Source: Microvelia longipes (Eukaryota; Arthropoda; Insecta; Hemiptera; Veliidae). From it: a DNA stretch of 64,000 bases. Numbering within the stretch: position 1 is the stretch's first letter; each line of letters begins with the position of its first letter. A program made the translations under genes and the position numbers. Where the stretch lies: NCBI GenBank assembly GCA_018340805.1, contig JACMZG010001914.1, positions 8,999,265 through 9,063,264 on the forward strand, written 5' to 3'. The notes under the pieces were generated by a model. It saw only the letters and a program-made list of their open reading frames with translations. It made no database searches and was not told the origin of the DNA. Below are positions 9,760 to 22,600 of the stretch, in pieces.

Positions 9760-10460
9760 TGCAAAATCGCACAAATTCCAGTTTCTTGCAATAAGTGGTT
9801 CCTGTAGGTGCAAAACATGAAATGACTTTTTCTAAAGCTGATAAAATTTCCTACAAAACGAGTGTTTTTTCGTCAAAATCAGAGAAACACAACTAAAGTT
9901 ATGACATTTGTTAAATGGCCAAAACATTCACAAAAAGTCAATATTTTTCCAAAGAAATTCGCTGTGTTTGCATAAACTAACAATTTTTTTAATTTTTTTT
10001 GCATAGAGATATATACTAGAGGGGCAATAGCCATCTCATACATTAAGAGGCCTGAAACATCATCTTGGGGCTCTGAGGGACTCTGTGTAACCTCTTTGAA
10101 ACATCACTTCCAATAGTGAGTTAAATTGTTTTCGGCTTCATGCTCACTTTTTGTGTTTTGATTTGAATTTTAAACGTTATACTATACAGTTTACTGTAAT
10201 TTTGCTCATATAAATAGTCTAAGGTAGTCAGGTTATTTTTTCGATGTTCCAAAATTCAACCAATAGGGCCTCTAGTAAATATCTCTATATGTATATCCGA
10301 TATATAGAGATACATCTCTATATGATATCCGATTCTGATGATTAAACACTCGTTTTTAGAACATTTTATCACATAAAAAAATTTATCTCATGTTTTGCAC
10401 ACAAACCCACAGGGAACCACTTTTTCCAAGAAATCTGAAATTTGTGCGATTTTATAAAAT
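9760..10460. repeat. Inverted repeat flanking a MITE
   Basis: Arms at about 9,760-9,880 and 10,345-10,460 are reverse complements (shared: AAATCGCACAAATT, GTGGTTCC, GCAAAACATGA, AACGAGTGTTT). The MITE at 10,003-10,288 lies between them. This may be a larger element with long TIRs into which the MITE inserted. Confidence 0.6.
10003..10288 (-). mobile_element. MITE, ATAGAGATA-type TIR, copy 2
   Basis: TIRs: ATAGAGATATATACTAGAGG (10,003-10,022) and the reverse complement of 10,269-10,288 agree at 19 of 20 positions. It is in opposite orientation to 8,461-8,775. Superfamily not assigned. Confidence 0.75.
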
Positions 10461-10805
10461 TTTGAGCGAGCACAATCAAAACACCCCCCCCCCCGTCCTT
10501 GAAGGGCTCTACTCTGGATAGGCAGACTATGTTTTCCCTTTATTGTTTAAGATATATTTTCAGAAAAAATGGATTGAAGTAGTACAAAATGAGTCTCATT
10601 TTTTTAGTTCCGGCTCCTGTATGACTTCCGTAAGTTCCGTTATTCCGGCTCCGAATGACTTCTATAAGTTTGTTAAAAAATTACAACAAATCGGAAAATA
10701 GTCCAATTGAGTTTAAATTCGGTTCAAGTATAACCCTTATGTAATGAATAATATACTGCGTTCGTTTATACGACAAGTATATCTACTTCTTTTGTTGGAT
10801 CATAA

Positions 10806-10860
10806 AAGTTAAGCAGCAGCGAGCGAGGTCGGTGCCTGGATGGGTGACCGCTGGGAATAA
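10806..10860 (+). repeat. 5S rRNA-derived segment
   Basis: AAGTTAAGCAGCAGCGAGCG, GTGCCTGGATGGGTGACCGC and TGGGAATA follow the internal-control-region half of animal 5S rRNA (about nt 48-105, covering A box, intermediate element and C box). It is not a 5S gene: the 5' half and the 3' terminal stem are absent and it is embedded in the composite repeat. Confidence 0.8.
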
Positions 10861-10985
10861 AACTAATGTATTTACTATCATAGTACGAGCAAGGTAAGTT
10901 TGAAGACTTGTTGCAGTATAAATTTAGCGACTTGTATATTCTAAGGACGAGCGAAGCGAGTCAGAAGTAAAGACGCAGTGAATTC

Positions 10986-11560
10986 TATGTGGTGGGGAAT
11001 AGTTCTGAGCTATCTCGTACCTGATTTATGTTAATAAAAACATTAACAAAAATCGAATATTATTTATTTATTTATTTAATGTGGTGCTTAATTAGACATT
11101 ATTAGCTCCACAAACAACTATGATACATTGATAAAGCAAGGAAAACAACGTAAAGGTAAAGATTTTTTTTGGGACAGGTTTTTGATGGACAGCATAAGAC
11201 ATATTTTAAGTTGATTAGTTTAATAATTAATTAATAAGATTAATTTGAAGGGGGGTTAATTGACAAGAAAACAGAAATGGGTGGTTTCAAATAAACAGGA
11301 TAATAGTAAAAGCAAAAAAAAAAATATAATAATAATAATAATAAAAATAATAAGTCACAAACTAGCTGCCGTAGTGAGAAAATCGTGTTTAGAATGTAGT
11401 GTAGTGAATAGTTAATATAGCTTAGATAGGCCAGTAAAGCTCCTTTCAGTGAAATTTAACATCAGAATTTAAAATGTCGTGACGAAATTATGTGTTACTT
11501 TTATTTTTATCAATTTGACCATCTGACCTTAAATAACTCTCTTTAAATAACTCTAAATTT
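10986..11560. other. AT-rich DNA before the R2-like element
   Basis: Contains a short (ATTT)n block near 11,060 and an (AAT)n block near 11,325-11,350. It may include the element's 5' UTR; the 5' boundary is not visible. Confidence 0.4.
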
Positions 11561-11565
11561 TAAAT

Positions 11566-14500
11566 ATGACTAATGTTTCCATTAAGAATAACGACGGGCT
11601 ATCTCGGAATACGAGGACGAAAGATTTCATCCAACCATACCTGTAAAATTGGACAGATGGAGAGGAAGCAACCGTGAGCCAGCTCAAGTGGGTGTGGAGA
11701 CTAGGAGTATGTACGCAATAACTTACTTTAATATCCCTTCTGTAGGAGAAACAGTTCTAGTCTTCAGAAAGTCAGGCTACATCAGCAGGCTGTAGTGAGA
11801 ATATTAAAGACAAAATCTCTATTCCAGCAAAAAAGATAATATTACAATCAACGTGGAATGGATGAAGAGGACGGTTCTATTAAAGGGAAATCTGTTGACA
11901 TCAGCAGAATAACTCGTATCAATCAACAACCTTCTAATAGAACAATGACAACAAAATAAGAACAAGTGGAAAATATTCCTGACCTGCATACTGTAGCGAA
12001 TCTCCACCACAACAATAAATTCACCTAGTACTGAGAGCAATAGTAATAATATTGATAGTAACGCTGAACTTATGTAAACCCTCAACCAGTACTAGTACAA
12101 ACAAGACATAAATAATGGAATTTGCAATATTTGTGCCTTCTTTCAAAAACGTAGGGGATAAAATACCCATGTAAGTTAAAAACATGTAGTTAAGCTACGA
12201 GACAAAGCTTGATAGTTTACTTAAATCTAAAAGTAGATCTGAAATTGACATCAAAGAGAGGGTAACCAACCAAATTAACGACTGGGCGAATAATTATAAA
12301 GAATATTAACACTCGATACAGATCGTTTTATTGAACATCGCGAAGAAATCGACCAAACTGTAGCAACTTTCTACATTTCTTAAAGAGGCTAACGACGATT
12401 TACCTGGTCCCAAATCCTGCCGCGCGTTATTATAGAATGCGCAGGAAAAATAAAACCTCCAAAAGTACAAAAGGTGCCAGTAAATCATCTAATCCTCAAA
12501 GAGCCAACAAAGCCGCTAGAGAAAAACGCCAACAACAATATCTGTACGAAGTGGCTCAGTACAACTATTACAATAGGCGAAAGAAAGTTGTTAATAAGTT
12601 ATGGACTCGAACAAGCCAAAACAATGCCCTGTAGATTTAAGTAAAGTAGAAGAGCACTATAAATCCGTTTTTGAAGAGAAAAATAACAACGTGCGTGAGA
12701 ACTATGATAATAAAGCGTCAAAACCTAATGTAATATCAGTGAAAATGAGCGACATTCATAAAGCAGTCAAATCAACATCGCTTGACACACTCCTGACCTG
12801 ATGGGGTTTTAATCAGAACTGTAAAAAGTCTCAATATTTACCATATAATAAAAACTATTATAGAGATTATTTTAAAATTTCATACGTTCCTGAACCACTT
12901 CGGAAAGGACGTACAGTTCTAATCTATAAGGGAAAAGGAGAGGTGAACAGCATGTCATTCTTGGAGACCTATTACGATGTACTCAATCCTCAGGAGGATT
13001 ATAGAAAAGGTGTTGGATGCTGAATTAAGAAGGCAAGTATCCTTTCATCCAAGCCAGCGTGGCTTCGTAAAAGGTCTCCCAGGATGTCACATAAACGCCA
13101 GGCTTATGAATGCCGTTCTTTTAGACGCTAAACCAAGAATAAAACCGCCGTTGTTGTTTTCTTGACGTCACAGGAGCATTTGACAATGGTCATACGCATG
13201 TCATTAATACTCTAAAATCAGAGGGCGTTTCATCAGACCTAGTTAGCAGCATAGAAGCATTACTATGCAATAATACCATCAATGTTTCACTAGGCTTGAA
13301 AGAAACGGCTCCTATAGCTGTTTCAAGAGGTGTGCCTCAGGGTGACCAATGTCGAGTACCTTTTTAATATTGCTATTGACCACATTTTCAAAGAATTCTG
13401 TGACCCACAAGTTGCTAACACTTTAGGATACGAGCTTTCGGAAGGTAAAGATCGTTTGATATTGACTGGTTTTGCAGACGATCAAGCCGTGACAGCATGC
13501 AGTATATTTGCTGCAGAAAGAAAAATAACGGTATACAGAGAAGGTTGAGTGAAATCGGACTTCGAGTAAACCCTAAGAAGAGCACAGCGTTTGTAGTTGA
13601 AGATGGAAACTTACAAAAGCGATATTTACAGTTAGAGGACGGCGGTGAAATTGAGTCAGCAGATGAGGGCGAGACAATCAAATATCTTGGTTGTACCTAC
13701 TCAGGGGAGCTTGTTTGTAATGAAGATTCAATTCGAAAGCTTCACGAAAACATAAATAAGTTAACAACATCTGATCTATTGAAGCCTGACCAGAAGCTAA
13801 ATATACTAAACCAGTATATCTTCCCTGCATTGACGTATCCCCTTCAAACTGCGCCTCTGACGAAACTACCGAAACCCCTATTGGAAGGAATAGATGTCAT
13901 CATAAGAAGAAGTACTAAAGCGATAGTTGGACTTCCTGCTAATACCAACACTGCGATGCTATACTCGCCTCGTCGTTACCGTGGACTTGGTTTATTAAGA
14001 TGCAGCTGGGAAGCTCCGTTACAACATCTCAGTATAGCTCAGAAGCTGAGTACAATTCCCGATGCTCTATTTTCAAGATATTTTCAACTATGACGAGAAG
14101 TTAAAGAGTGTTTTAAAAGACTAGAACTAGAAGATGACCCTAGTGGAGATTAACGTAAAAAAGATCCGCCAAAGTTTGCGTGAAAAGAGTTTTGACGAAT
14201 GGGCCAAATGTAAGTGGCACGGAGTTGGCGTGCAGCATTTTAAAGATTACCCTACTTGTAACAAATATATTTGGGACCATAAGTGCTTACGGGATCTGAA
14301 TGGTTCTAACTCTATAAAACTTAATGTTAATTACGCCCCTTTGAGAGCCGCCTGGCTATCAGTCATCAGGAGATGTTGGGACCCTCTGTCGCAAATGTGG
14401 CAGAGAGAACGAAACTCCAGCACATGTGCTTGGAAAATGCCCACAAAACATGCTTCTGGTGACTAGGCGCCACCACAATGTTAAACATAAGATCGCGGAA

Positions 14501-14873
14501 GTACTCAAGGAGAAAAGTATATTTGTTATGATGAGGGTGTACTCAATAGATTCTGAAGGTTCTTCCAGATATGCTGACATGTAGCTTTTCACCCCGACAA
14601 CAAATCTGCTCTTATATTGATCCTACTATCAGATACGAGACAAACGACATTGAACCAAGCTGACAAAGTACACGAGGAAAGAGAAGTATCTACGAAAAGA
14701 GCATTAGTTATTATAAAGAACATTTTAGAGCTTCTCACGGAGACAGAAACTATGTCGTACGGTTTGTGGTTTGGCTCGAGGGGGCTATACCAGAAAGAAC
14801 AAAACAATTCTTCGACAAGATCGGTGTAGACCAAGAATTTATTCGCGTACTGTCTGAAAACATAATTCTTGAC
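11566..14873 (+). pseudogene. R2-like LINE, contig-1 copy with many frameshifts
   Basis: Encodes the same protein as 24,501-27,838: reverse transcriptase plus endonuclease of an R2-like non-LTR retrotransposon. It is split by indels into short frames (12,437-12,801, 12,977-13,165, 13,330-13,548, 13,497-14,093, 14,134-14,466). RT blocks seen include QRGFVKGLPGCHINARLMNA, GFADDQAV (catalytic Asp pair) and IKYLGCTYSG. The indels are mostly at different places from those in the other copy, and upstream and downstream sequence also matches, so this is probably the same locus read twice with consensus errors rather than a decayed second insertion. Confidence 0.85.
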
Positions 14874-15667
14874 TCATTAGGCATAATAAATCATCATATT
14901 TATTCATAAAATTTAATCATATAAATTAACTGTACAACAATAAGTTGAATAACAAGTCTGTTATCTATAGATGTAAAGTTTGTAATTTAGAACATAATTT
15001 TTAATTTGAACCCTTTAATTTGACCAATTGTCTTTTAGATTGATAAGTACGCGTGTTGTAAGCAACCTTATTATATAGGCCACAGCCTCACATATTTAAT
15101 TGTTAAATAAAGGTTATATTTAATAATAAAAATATAAAAGGATAATACCATAGATTGTAATAGGATGATAAGGTTAAATTTCACCAATGTACAGTTCTTT
15201 AGATATAAATAATTTTTTGATATGTTCGATATTATTATATTAAAATTAACCTCTTGAGAAAAAACACCCCCAAAATCCTAAGCAATAAGAAAACAAAAAA
15301 CTTACGTCAAACAAATAAAAAACCAAAAGAAATAAAAAAAACAACTAACACTTTAAATAAAAAGCAAAGAAAAGGAACCCAAGAGCTAGAAGGTCGTCAA
15401 TCTTTCAAATATTGCATGACAACCCTTCCGACCAAAAATAGCAAAAATCAAAAATTATGTCCTGATAGATCAAAAAATCATAATAACTTCAAAATCATAA
15501 TCAAATAAAAATTAAACATTTAAATGGATAATTTTTATAAATTGTCATGTAATTGTATTATAGCCTAATATTGGTTTTATTATTACTTTACATTGAGTTT
15601 ACGTGAACATTTAATCTTATAAGTTGTGAAGGGTTGATTTTATAGGAAAATAAAGTGATTAATATAC
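14874..15667 (+). other. 3' flank or UTR of the R2-like element, contig end
   Basis: Collinear with 27,839-28,722 but about 10% shorter and noisy. It begins with ATAAATCATCATATTTATTC, a likely 3' UTR. The sequence stops at the gap; the matching sequence continues without a break past 28,722. The 84-codon Lys-rich frame at 15,254-15,508 comes from noisy A-rich sequence. Confidence 0.6.
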
Positions 15668-16667
15668 NNNNNNNNNNNNNNNNNNNNNNNNNNNNNNNNN
15701 NNNNNNNNNNNNNNNNNNNNNNNNNNNNNNNNNNNNNNNNNNNNNNNNNNNNNNNNNNNNNNNNNNNNNNNNNNNNNNNNNNNNNNNNNNNNNNNNNNNN
15801 NNNNNNNNNNNNNNNNNNNNNNNNNNNNNNNNNNNNNNNNNNNNNNNNNNNNNNNNNNNNNNNNNNNNNNNNNNNNNNNNNNNNNNNNNNNNNNNNNNNN
15901 NNNNNNNNNNNNNNNNNNNNNNNNNNNNNNNNNNNNNNNNNNNNNNNNNNNNNNNNNNNNNNNNNNNNNNNNNNNNNNNNNNNNNNNNNNNNNNNNNNNN
16001 NNNNNNNNNNNNNNNNNNNNNNNNNNNNNNNNNNNNNNNNNNNNNNNNNNNNNNNNNNNNNNNNNNNNNNNNNNNNNNNNNNNNNNNNNNNNNNNNNNNN
16101 NNNNNNNNNNNNNNNNNNNNNNNNNNNNNNNNNNNNNNNNNNNNNNNNNNNNNNNNNNNNNNNNNNNNNNNNNNNNNNNNNNNNNNNNNNNNNNNNNNNN
16201 NNNNNNNNNNNNNNNNNNNNNNNNNNNNNNNNNNNNNNNNNNNNNNNNNNNNNNNNNNNNNNNNNNNNNNNNNNNNNNNNNNNNNNNNNNNNNNNNNNNN
16301 NNNNNNNNNNNNNNNNNNNNNNNNNNNNNNNNNNNNNNNNNNNNNNNNNNNNNNNNNNNNNNNNNNNNNNNNNNNNNNNNNNNNNNNNNNNNNNNNNNNN
16401 NNNNNNNNNNNNNNNNNNNNNNNNNNNNNNNNNNNNNNNNNNNNNNNNNNNNNNNNNNNNNNNNNNNNNNNNNNNNNNNNNNNNNNNNNNNNNNNNNNNN
16501 NNNNNNNNNNNNNNNNNNNNNNNNNNNNNNNNNNNNNNNNNNNNNNNNNNNNNNNNNNNNNNNNNNNNNNNNNNNNNNNNNNNNNNNNNNNNNNNNNNNN
16601 NNNNNNNNNNNNNNNNNNNNNNNNNNNNNNNNNNNNNNNNNNNNNNNNNNNNNNNNNNNNNNNNNNN
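15668..16667. other. Assembly gap, 1000 N
   Basis: Exactly 1000 N, a conventional scaffolding placeholder, so the true distance is unknown. The open frames spanning it are made of unknown residues and are not genes. Confidence 0.99.
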
Positions 16668-19600
16668 ATAACAAATACCTAAATACAACTAAACTGCAAT
16701 ACAACACCTACTACTAACCTACAACCACACAAATAGTAATACACTCACTAATATATATATATAACTATACCTAACAAATAAAAACTACCCCAAATAAATA
16801 ACCCAACCACCTAATACCTACTATAACAACAACATCAAAATCACTAAAATACAAACACAACAAATACAAAAACAAATAAAAACTAATAATATCAATAATA
16901 AATGTATACAAACAAAACAAATATAAATAAAAACACTATAAAAAAAATAATATAAAAACAATAAATACTAAATAATACAACCAAAACAAAAAAGTCACTA
17001 GATAAAAAGAGTTCTACCCATAAAAACATATAAAACACGTATGCGACAACAACAGTAACATCACAGAAAGGCATTCCAAATTGAAACGAAACTGCAAATC
17101 GCGAGATGTGTGAGGTTACGAGGCCTTAATTGTTCTATCACAAAAAACATTATAGTAAACCATACAATCCAAGTTCAATCAACGTCAATAGAAACAACAA
17201 ATTAATATTATATGAAAACCCAGAAAATGGCTAATAAAAACAAAAGAATACAATATCAGTATTCAGAAAGTAAAAAAGGCAAATACATGAATATCGAAAA
17301 TAAGACAGCAAAATTACAGCTCAAATCGAAACCACTCAACACAATGGCGCAACGAGGTATACATATAATAATATATAATACTTGTAATAATATGTATAAA
17401 ACGTCTAGGTCAAAGAGACTCAGTCACGAAATCTGTTTATGGGTTTAGTATCGTTGAGGTGGAAATGTTAAGATAAACTTAAGAGCACTCTAACCATACT
17501 TGCATCCAAATCCTGCAGTACCTAACGTCCCAGAGAAGACAGGACAACAAATGGCTTATCCACAATAAAATCCAACAGACCGAGCTAAGCACACCTAAGT
17601 AAAAGAAGAAAACCTCGAAAAGATAGTCTTATATGTGTACAAAATCATTCTAAAACGATGACGACAAGGTTTCAGCTCATCCGGAAACAATCCTAAAGTG
17701 ACGAAAACAGTATTCCTCAACACTCTTATAAAAAACTAATAGATACATTCATTTCTCAACCTAAAAAGGTATATAAACTCAAAAAAACAATTTGATAATT
17801 ACAATAAAAACCAATTCAAACATATTAATTCTTTACATAATCGGTAAAAACACACAAATCCAAATGTATGCTAAGATTAAATAAACCACCACAAATATTG
17901 AGTAAATAGATAGCCAGAACGAACACTAAAAACCCAACACAAAGACCAACTCATACAAATACTTTCATTACCCCTCTTAATACCCAACGAAATAACTAAA
18001 ACAAAAACAAACAAAATCACAAAAAAGTCCCAGATGAGATAATTATAATCTCTATGTAAATTATCGATATCACATCTCACACAAAAAAGTAATAGAATAA
18101 TTGTAAAAATTAAATATAAAAATTACATAAATGATAATTATATAAGGATTGTAACTGAAAATAACATATGATATAGCTAAATATAATCACCAAAAAGGAA
18201 ACAAATAAAATGCGCAAAAAGTCCACAAAACAGAGAACCCACACGCGCAAGCGAGAACCATCGCAAACGAAGCTGTGAAAATATCAGCTAAAATCCAGTA
18301 TACGAGCCCAAAAAATCCCATGTAAACAAGACGATAAAAGAGCACAACCATTAAAAATAAAACCACAAAAACCAACAACACATCGTGGCCACACCACGCC
18401 AAAAGACGGCCACCACTCGAGAGACGCGAACACCCAAACCGGCCCGCGAAGCCGGAACCCCACCGATTTGGCCGACGCGAAGCAGAGAGCAGAGAAAAAA
18501 ACAGAGGGCGCACAGAGAAGCACGAGAGACGCGTAAGCGGCACGGGCCGAGAAAGGGCCCGTATTTTTTTTAATTTATATTATTTATTTGGTATAAATAT
18601 TTGGTTATTATTTTTAGGAGTGGAGTAAAGATGAGGTTTGGTATTAGGATTAGAGGAGATAATTTACCATTTTATTGAGTTAAGGTAATAATTAATTTTT
18701 TTATTTGTTCAAAAAAAGTTTCAAAGAGTATTGGAAAAAAAATTAAATATATATGAGAAAATTTCAAAAATATACTAGTAAGCAAATCTAATACTTAGAC
18801 AATATATTGAGAAAATAATATTATATAAAAAGTCACTCGTGTCCACATTTCATCCACCCCTCGTACCATTTTTGTATTCCTCACATACATTCTCAGACAG
18901 CTTGTATATCATCCTCTCCACAGCTTAATACGAAGCTCCACTTCTCTACGGTAGTAAGCCACACCAACACACACAAATAAGGATAGTAACAAAAGTCTAA
19001 TACTTATAAGAAATAGAATACTACACAAAAAAACATATACCACCAACTTTAAGACTACAAAAACGCCACTAACACCCAATCAATAGAACTATTTCCCACC
19101 GCGTAAAATTTGTACGAACATGTATCTGATCAAATATTATTAAACCTAGTATGAAGAAATCATAAAAAAACACATTCGGACTACACACAAAAATGAAGAT
19201 TAGCTATATTATTAGTAAACCAATATTCATATTATATGTACCATAAATACAACAGCAGACACTGATGAATAACATACACCAAACACAACAATATAGAACT
19301 TAACACAGTTATTGAAAACTACACAAACAAGTCCTTTAACACCCGCAAAACAAAACAACCAAAAGCCCAACACACCACCACGAATACCTTCCGAGCGTAT
19401 GACAGCCCGTCCATCGCGAGATTTGATTTTAGCACACACTATAAACTTTTCACTTTCAATAAATAAGCCGGTAAAAATGATAAAACTAAAATATTTTAAG
19501 AAAATACGAAATATAAACCTAAAACAGGTGAAAAATATAGTATGACAAACAAAAAGAGAGAATTTTTATAAATCAGGGATGACTATAAAATTATTTAACT

Positions 19601-22600
19601 TTATTAAAAGAAACAATAAGACAAAATTAAGTAAAAAATTGAGGGACTTTAATGAAATAAGAAAAAGTAAAAAAGAAGTAACATAATTTAAAGCATAAAA
19701 TTTAATTAAATAAAACATCCTGAGCGCAGATTCAATTTCAATCACCATGATATTAATGGCCTAGATCGATTATTAATAAAAAATATGTCTGTCAGTTAAA
19801 CTTTAATGTTTACAAATATTAATTTGGAGATTTAAAGGAATGACCTCAACAAATTTATCAATAAGAATTATTTTTTTATAAATTTAAATAATTATAGGCC
19901 CTCAGCCTAAGAATCTTCAAATCTTCTAGAGGAGCCTCACTATAAAACTTATTTATTAAAAAAGATATTATTTTAAATACTTAATATAAGACTCAGTACA
20001 AAAACAATAAATATGTATCATGACCACCAACCAATGAAGTCGGAACCATACAAGGCTTTACTCCCCTACTCCCCCCATCACAACAACATAATGAATAGCT
20101 TAGACTGAGAAACAAAAATAGAGATTGAAACACATCTATGCGCTGAAAAAAAACCATAGAGAAGAAAAGTACCTAAAAAGCAGGGCCCAAACTAAATTAC
20201 ACGTTAAAAATCTTAAACATCAACGAAAAACACCCCTGCACTTCATCAGCAGTCACGATAAACTAAAATAATCAACAGATAATCCCAACAACTATGAACA
20301 TAATTAGCAAAATTGTAGATAGTAGAAAACGTACAAAAAAGGAAACAACACTAACAAATGTATGCAAAGCCAAAAACAATTAATTCCAAATCAATATATT
20401 TTAACTCACCATCGCAACACAGGAGGCCTATCAATAGAATAAACACACAGCCCCACTGAGAATAGCCACAAAACAAGATAGTTTCAAAACCACAATTTAT
20501 ATATGCTACTGAAGATACAAGGCCACTTCTCTAGATAATAAACATATAGACCCTAATCAAACATTATTATGAATCCCACATTAATCAAGCTAGTCGAACT
20601 AAAAAAAGATATCCTAGTAGAGAACACACGAACTATGCGCTAATAAGAGCAACCTATTATAATTCAACGCCAGACCTACTCTAAAACATCAACACAGAGT
20701 AACATCATACCTTGAAACCTCCTACCTCCTACCTATCAACTCCCCTACTAACTAACTCACACCTCCCTACAATAACTAACTTAAACTAACCTCCCTCACA
20801 ACCAAACCACTACTCCTCCTTAACCTAAACTCCTACATTCCTACCCACAAAAATCCTAATAAACAAGACCTCATCTTCGAGTATAAAACCACTTAAAGAC
20901 TAGAGCTTATATTCTATAATAGCAAATTATACCAAAAAAACACAAAAAACCACAAACTTACTGAGTCAAAGAGTAATAAAATCACATATACATACATCCA
21001 AATAAAAACTGCATGTCCTTGTAATTCAAATTAAAACTTAGACTCTCAAGTTAAAGCAGAAAGAGAAGTCCAATCACGTAATCCCACACACATATCAAAG
21101 AAAACAAATCCTGATAACACTCCACAACGCAAATGATGCAACTCATAACAGCCCTAGAATAGAAAAAAAATACATTTAACGGATTATAACCTTGACACAT
21201 ACAATGTTCTTATCAATCCAAACTTTAAACAAAACACACAAAGCGTGTTTTATTCAATGACCTCCTACGAGTGGCTTTTTAAGCAAAACAAAGTAGTCTG
21301 TCTGTTAATGAATTGGTGTCGCAAACAAGTGCTGACAAGTATGAACTGATGAATGTAATTCACTGTTAAATTCGGTCAGATCCAGCTATCCTACTGTCGC
21401 TCAATTACAACTCACGAAAAATTTGAGAACTATATCCCGGTAAAAAAAATCAACTCGTTATTGGAATTCTAACAGTGGACAAGCTATCTTGGAATTGCAA
21501 ATTTACTTAATGCAACCGGTCAAGTATAGCGAAACACAGAAAATAATCAAGACTCCCAAAACATCTAATTTCAAATTTTATTTAAGACTATAGCATAAAT
21601 GAAATCCACTCCTACTAGAGATGAACGAAAAGCATGCGCAGCTAAAATACCACAAAAAAAACAACAAAACAAATAAGCCAAAGCTATCATATTATATCAG
21701 CACTTAAATGAATCAATCTTATATGAACAATTTTATTTATATTAACACAAACCACTATACAATAAAAAGAGATCAAAAAAATATCAGCGGACGCGTGTAC
21801 CTCGGACACAAAACCTGCTAAACTAAAAAACAACTCATCACCTCCCTATAATCAGATTTCGAGCTCTACGCTCGTCCTTAGAAAATACAGTTTACCAAAT
21901 TATACTGAGCAAAAATCGCACAAATAAATCCAGATTCTTCTCAAGCACATAAGTAACCGCATTCCTGTAGCGAGTGCTAAAACAATCGACAATAACTTTT
22001 TCTAAAGCTGATAAACATTACCTATACAAAAAACAGAGATGTAATAAAATTTATCGAATAACAAAACCTCACGAGAGACAACAACTAAAAAGAAATATGA
22101 AATATTGATATAAATGGACACAAAAACACTCAACAAAACCGTCCAAGTATTAATATCCAGAAATTCCTGTAGTTATAAGACATAACTAACAAAAAACTAT
22201 ATCTATTTTTATTTGCAATAGAAACTCAATATAATAAAATAAGAAAGAAGGGAGCATAAACGAGAGACCAAATATAACTCAATAACATTAAGTACGCCTG
22301 AAACTCCACTTGAGAGCTCACTGAGGAGACTCACTGTGTAAAAACCTCTAAATATTGAAACAACAATATCATTCCAATAAGTGAAAGTAAAATATGTTAT
22401 ATTACGAGTTCACTAGCACACAATTATATTCGTGTTAATGAACTTATGAGAATTTTAAAAAACTAGATTATAAACTTAAAAAAAAAACAACAACCCCAAA
22501 TATTACTGAAAATATAATAATGAATCATAATCAAAAATAAAGTCAACCAACAGGTAAAAAGCCAGAAACGGTTAATATAATTTCAGAGAATGTAACAAAA

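Larger units (their letters stand above)
9240..10985 (+). mobile_element. Composite 5S-like repeat, interrupted copy
   Basis: Plus-strand order matches the complete copy: GGTGTTTTTAAGACCTCCTG and the TGTCTGTCTG block (9,262-9,355), ATTATCAGCATTAGTTCAA (about 9,590-9,610), then after a ~1-kb interruption AATAGTCCAATTGAGTT (about 10,697), the 5S rRNA-like segment (10,806-10,860) and GGACGAGCGAAGCGAGTC (10,944-10,961). The interruption (about 9,625-10,675) holds an inverted hairpin module, an inverted repeat and a MITE. Confidence 0.6.

Noticed and set aside
10806..10860. 5S rRNA gene
   Set aside because: Only the internal control region half is present and it is embedded in a dispersed repeat.
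15588..16707. Open frames of 338-366 codons across the gap
   Set aside because: They consist of N-derived unknown residues.
18187..18573. Overlapping frames (62-118 codons) on both strands
   Set aside because: They lie in the noisy duplicate of the GC-hairpin region; the clean copy has no matching frame.
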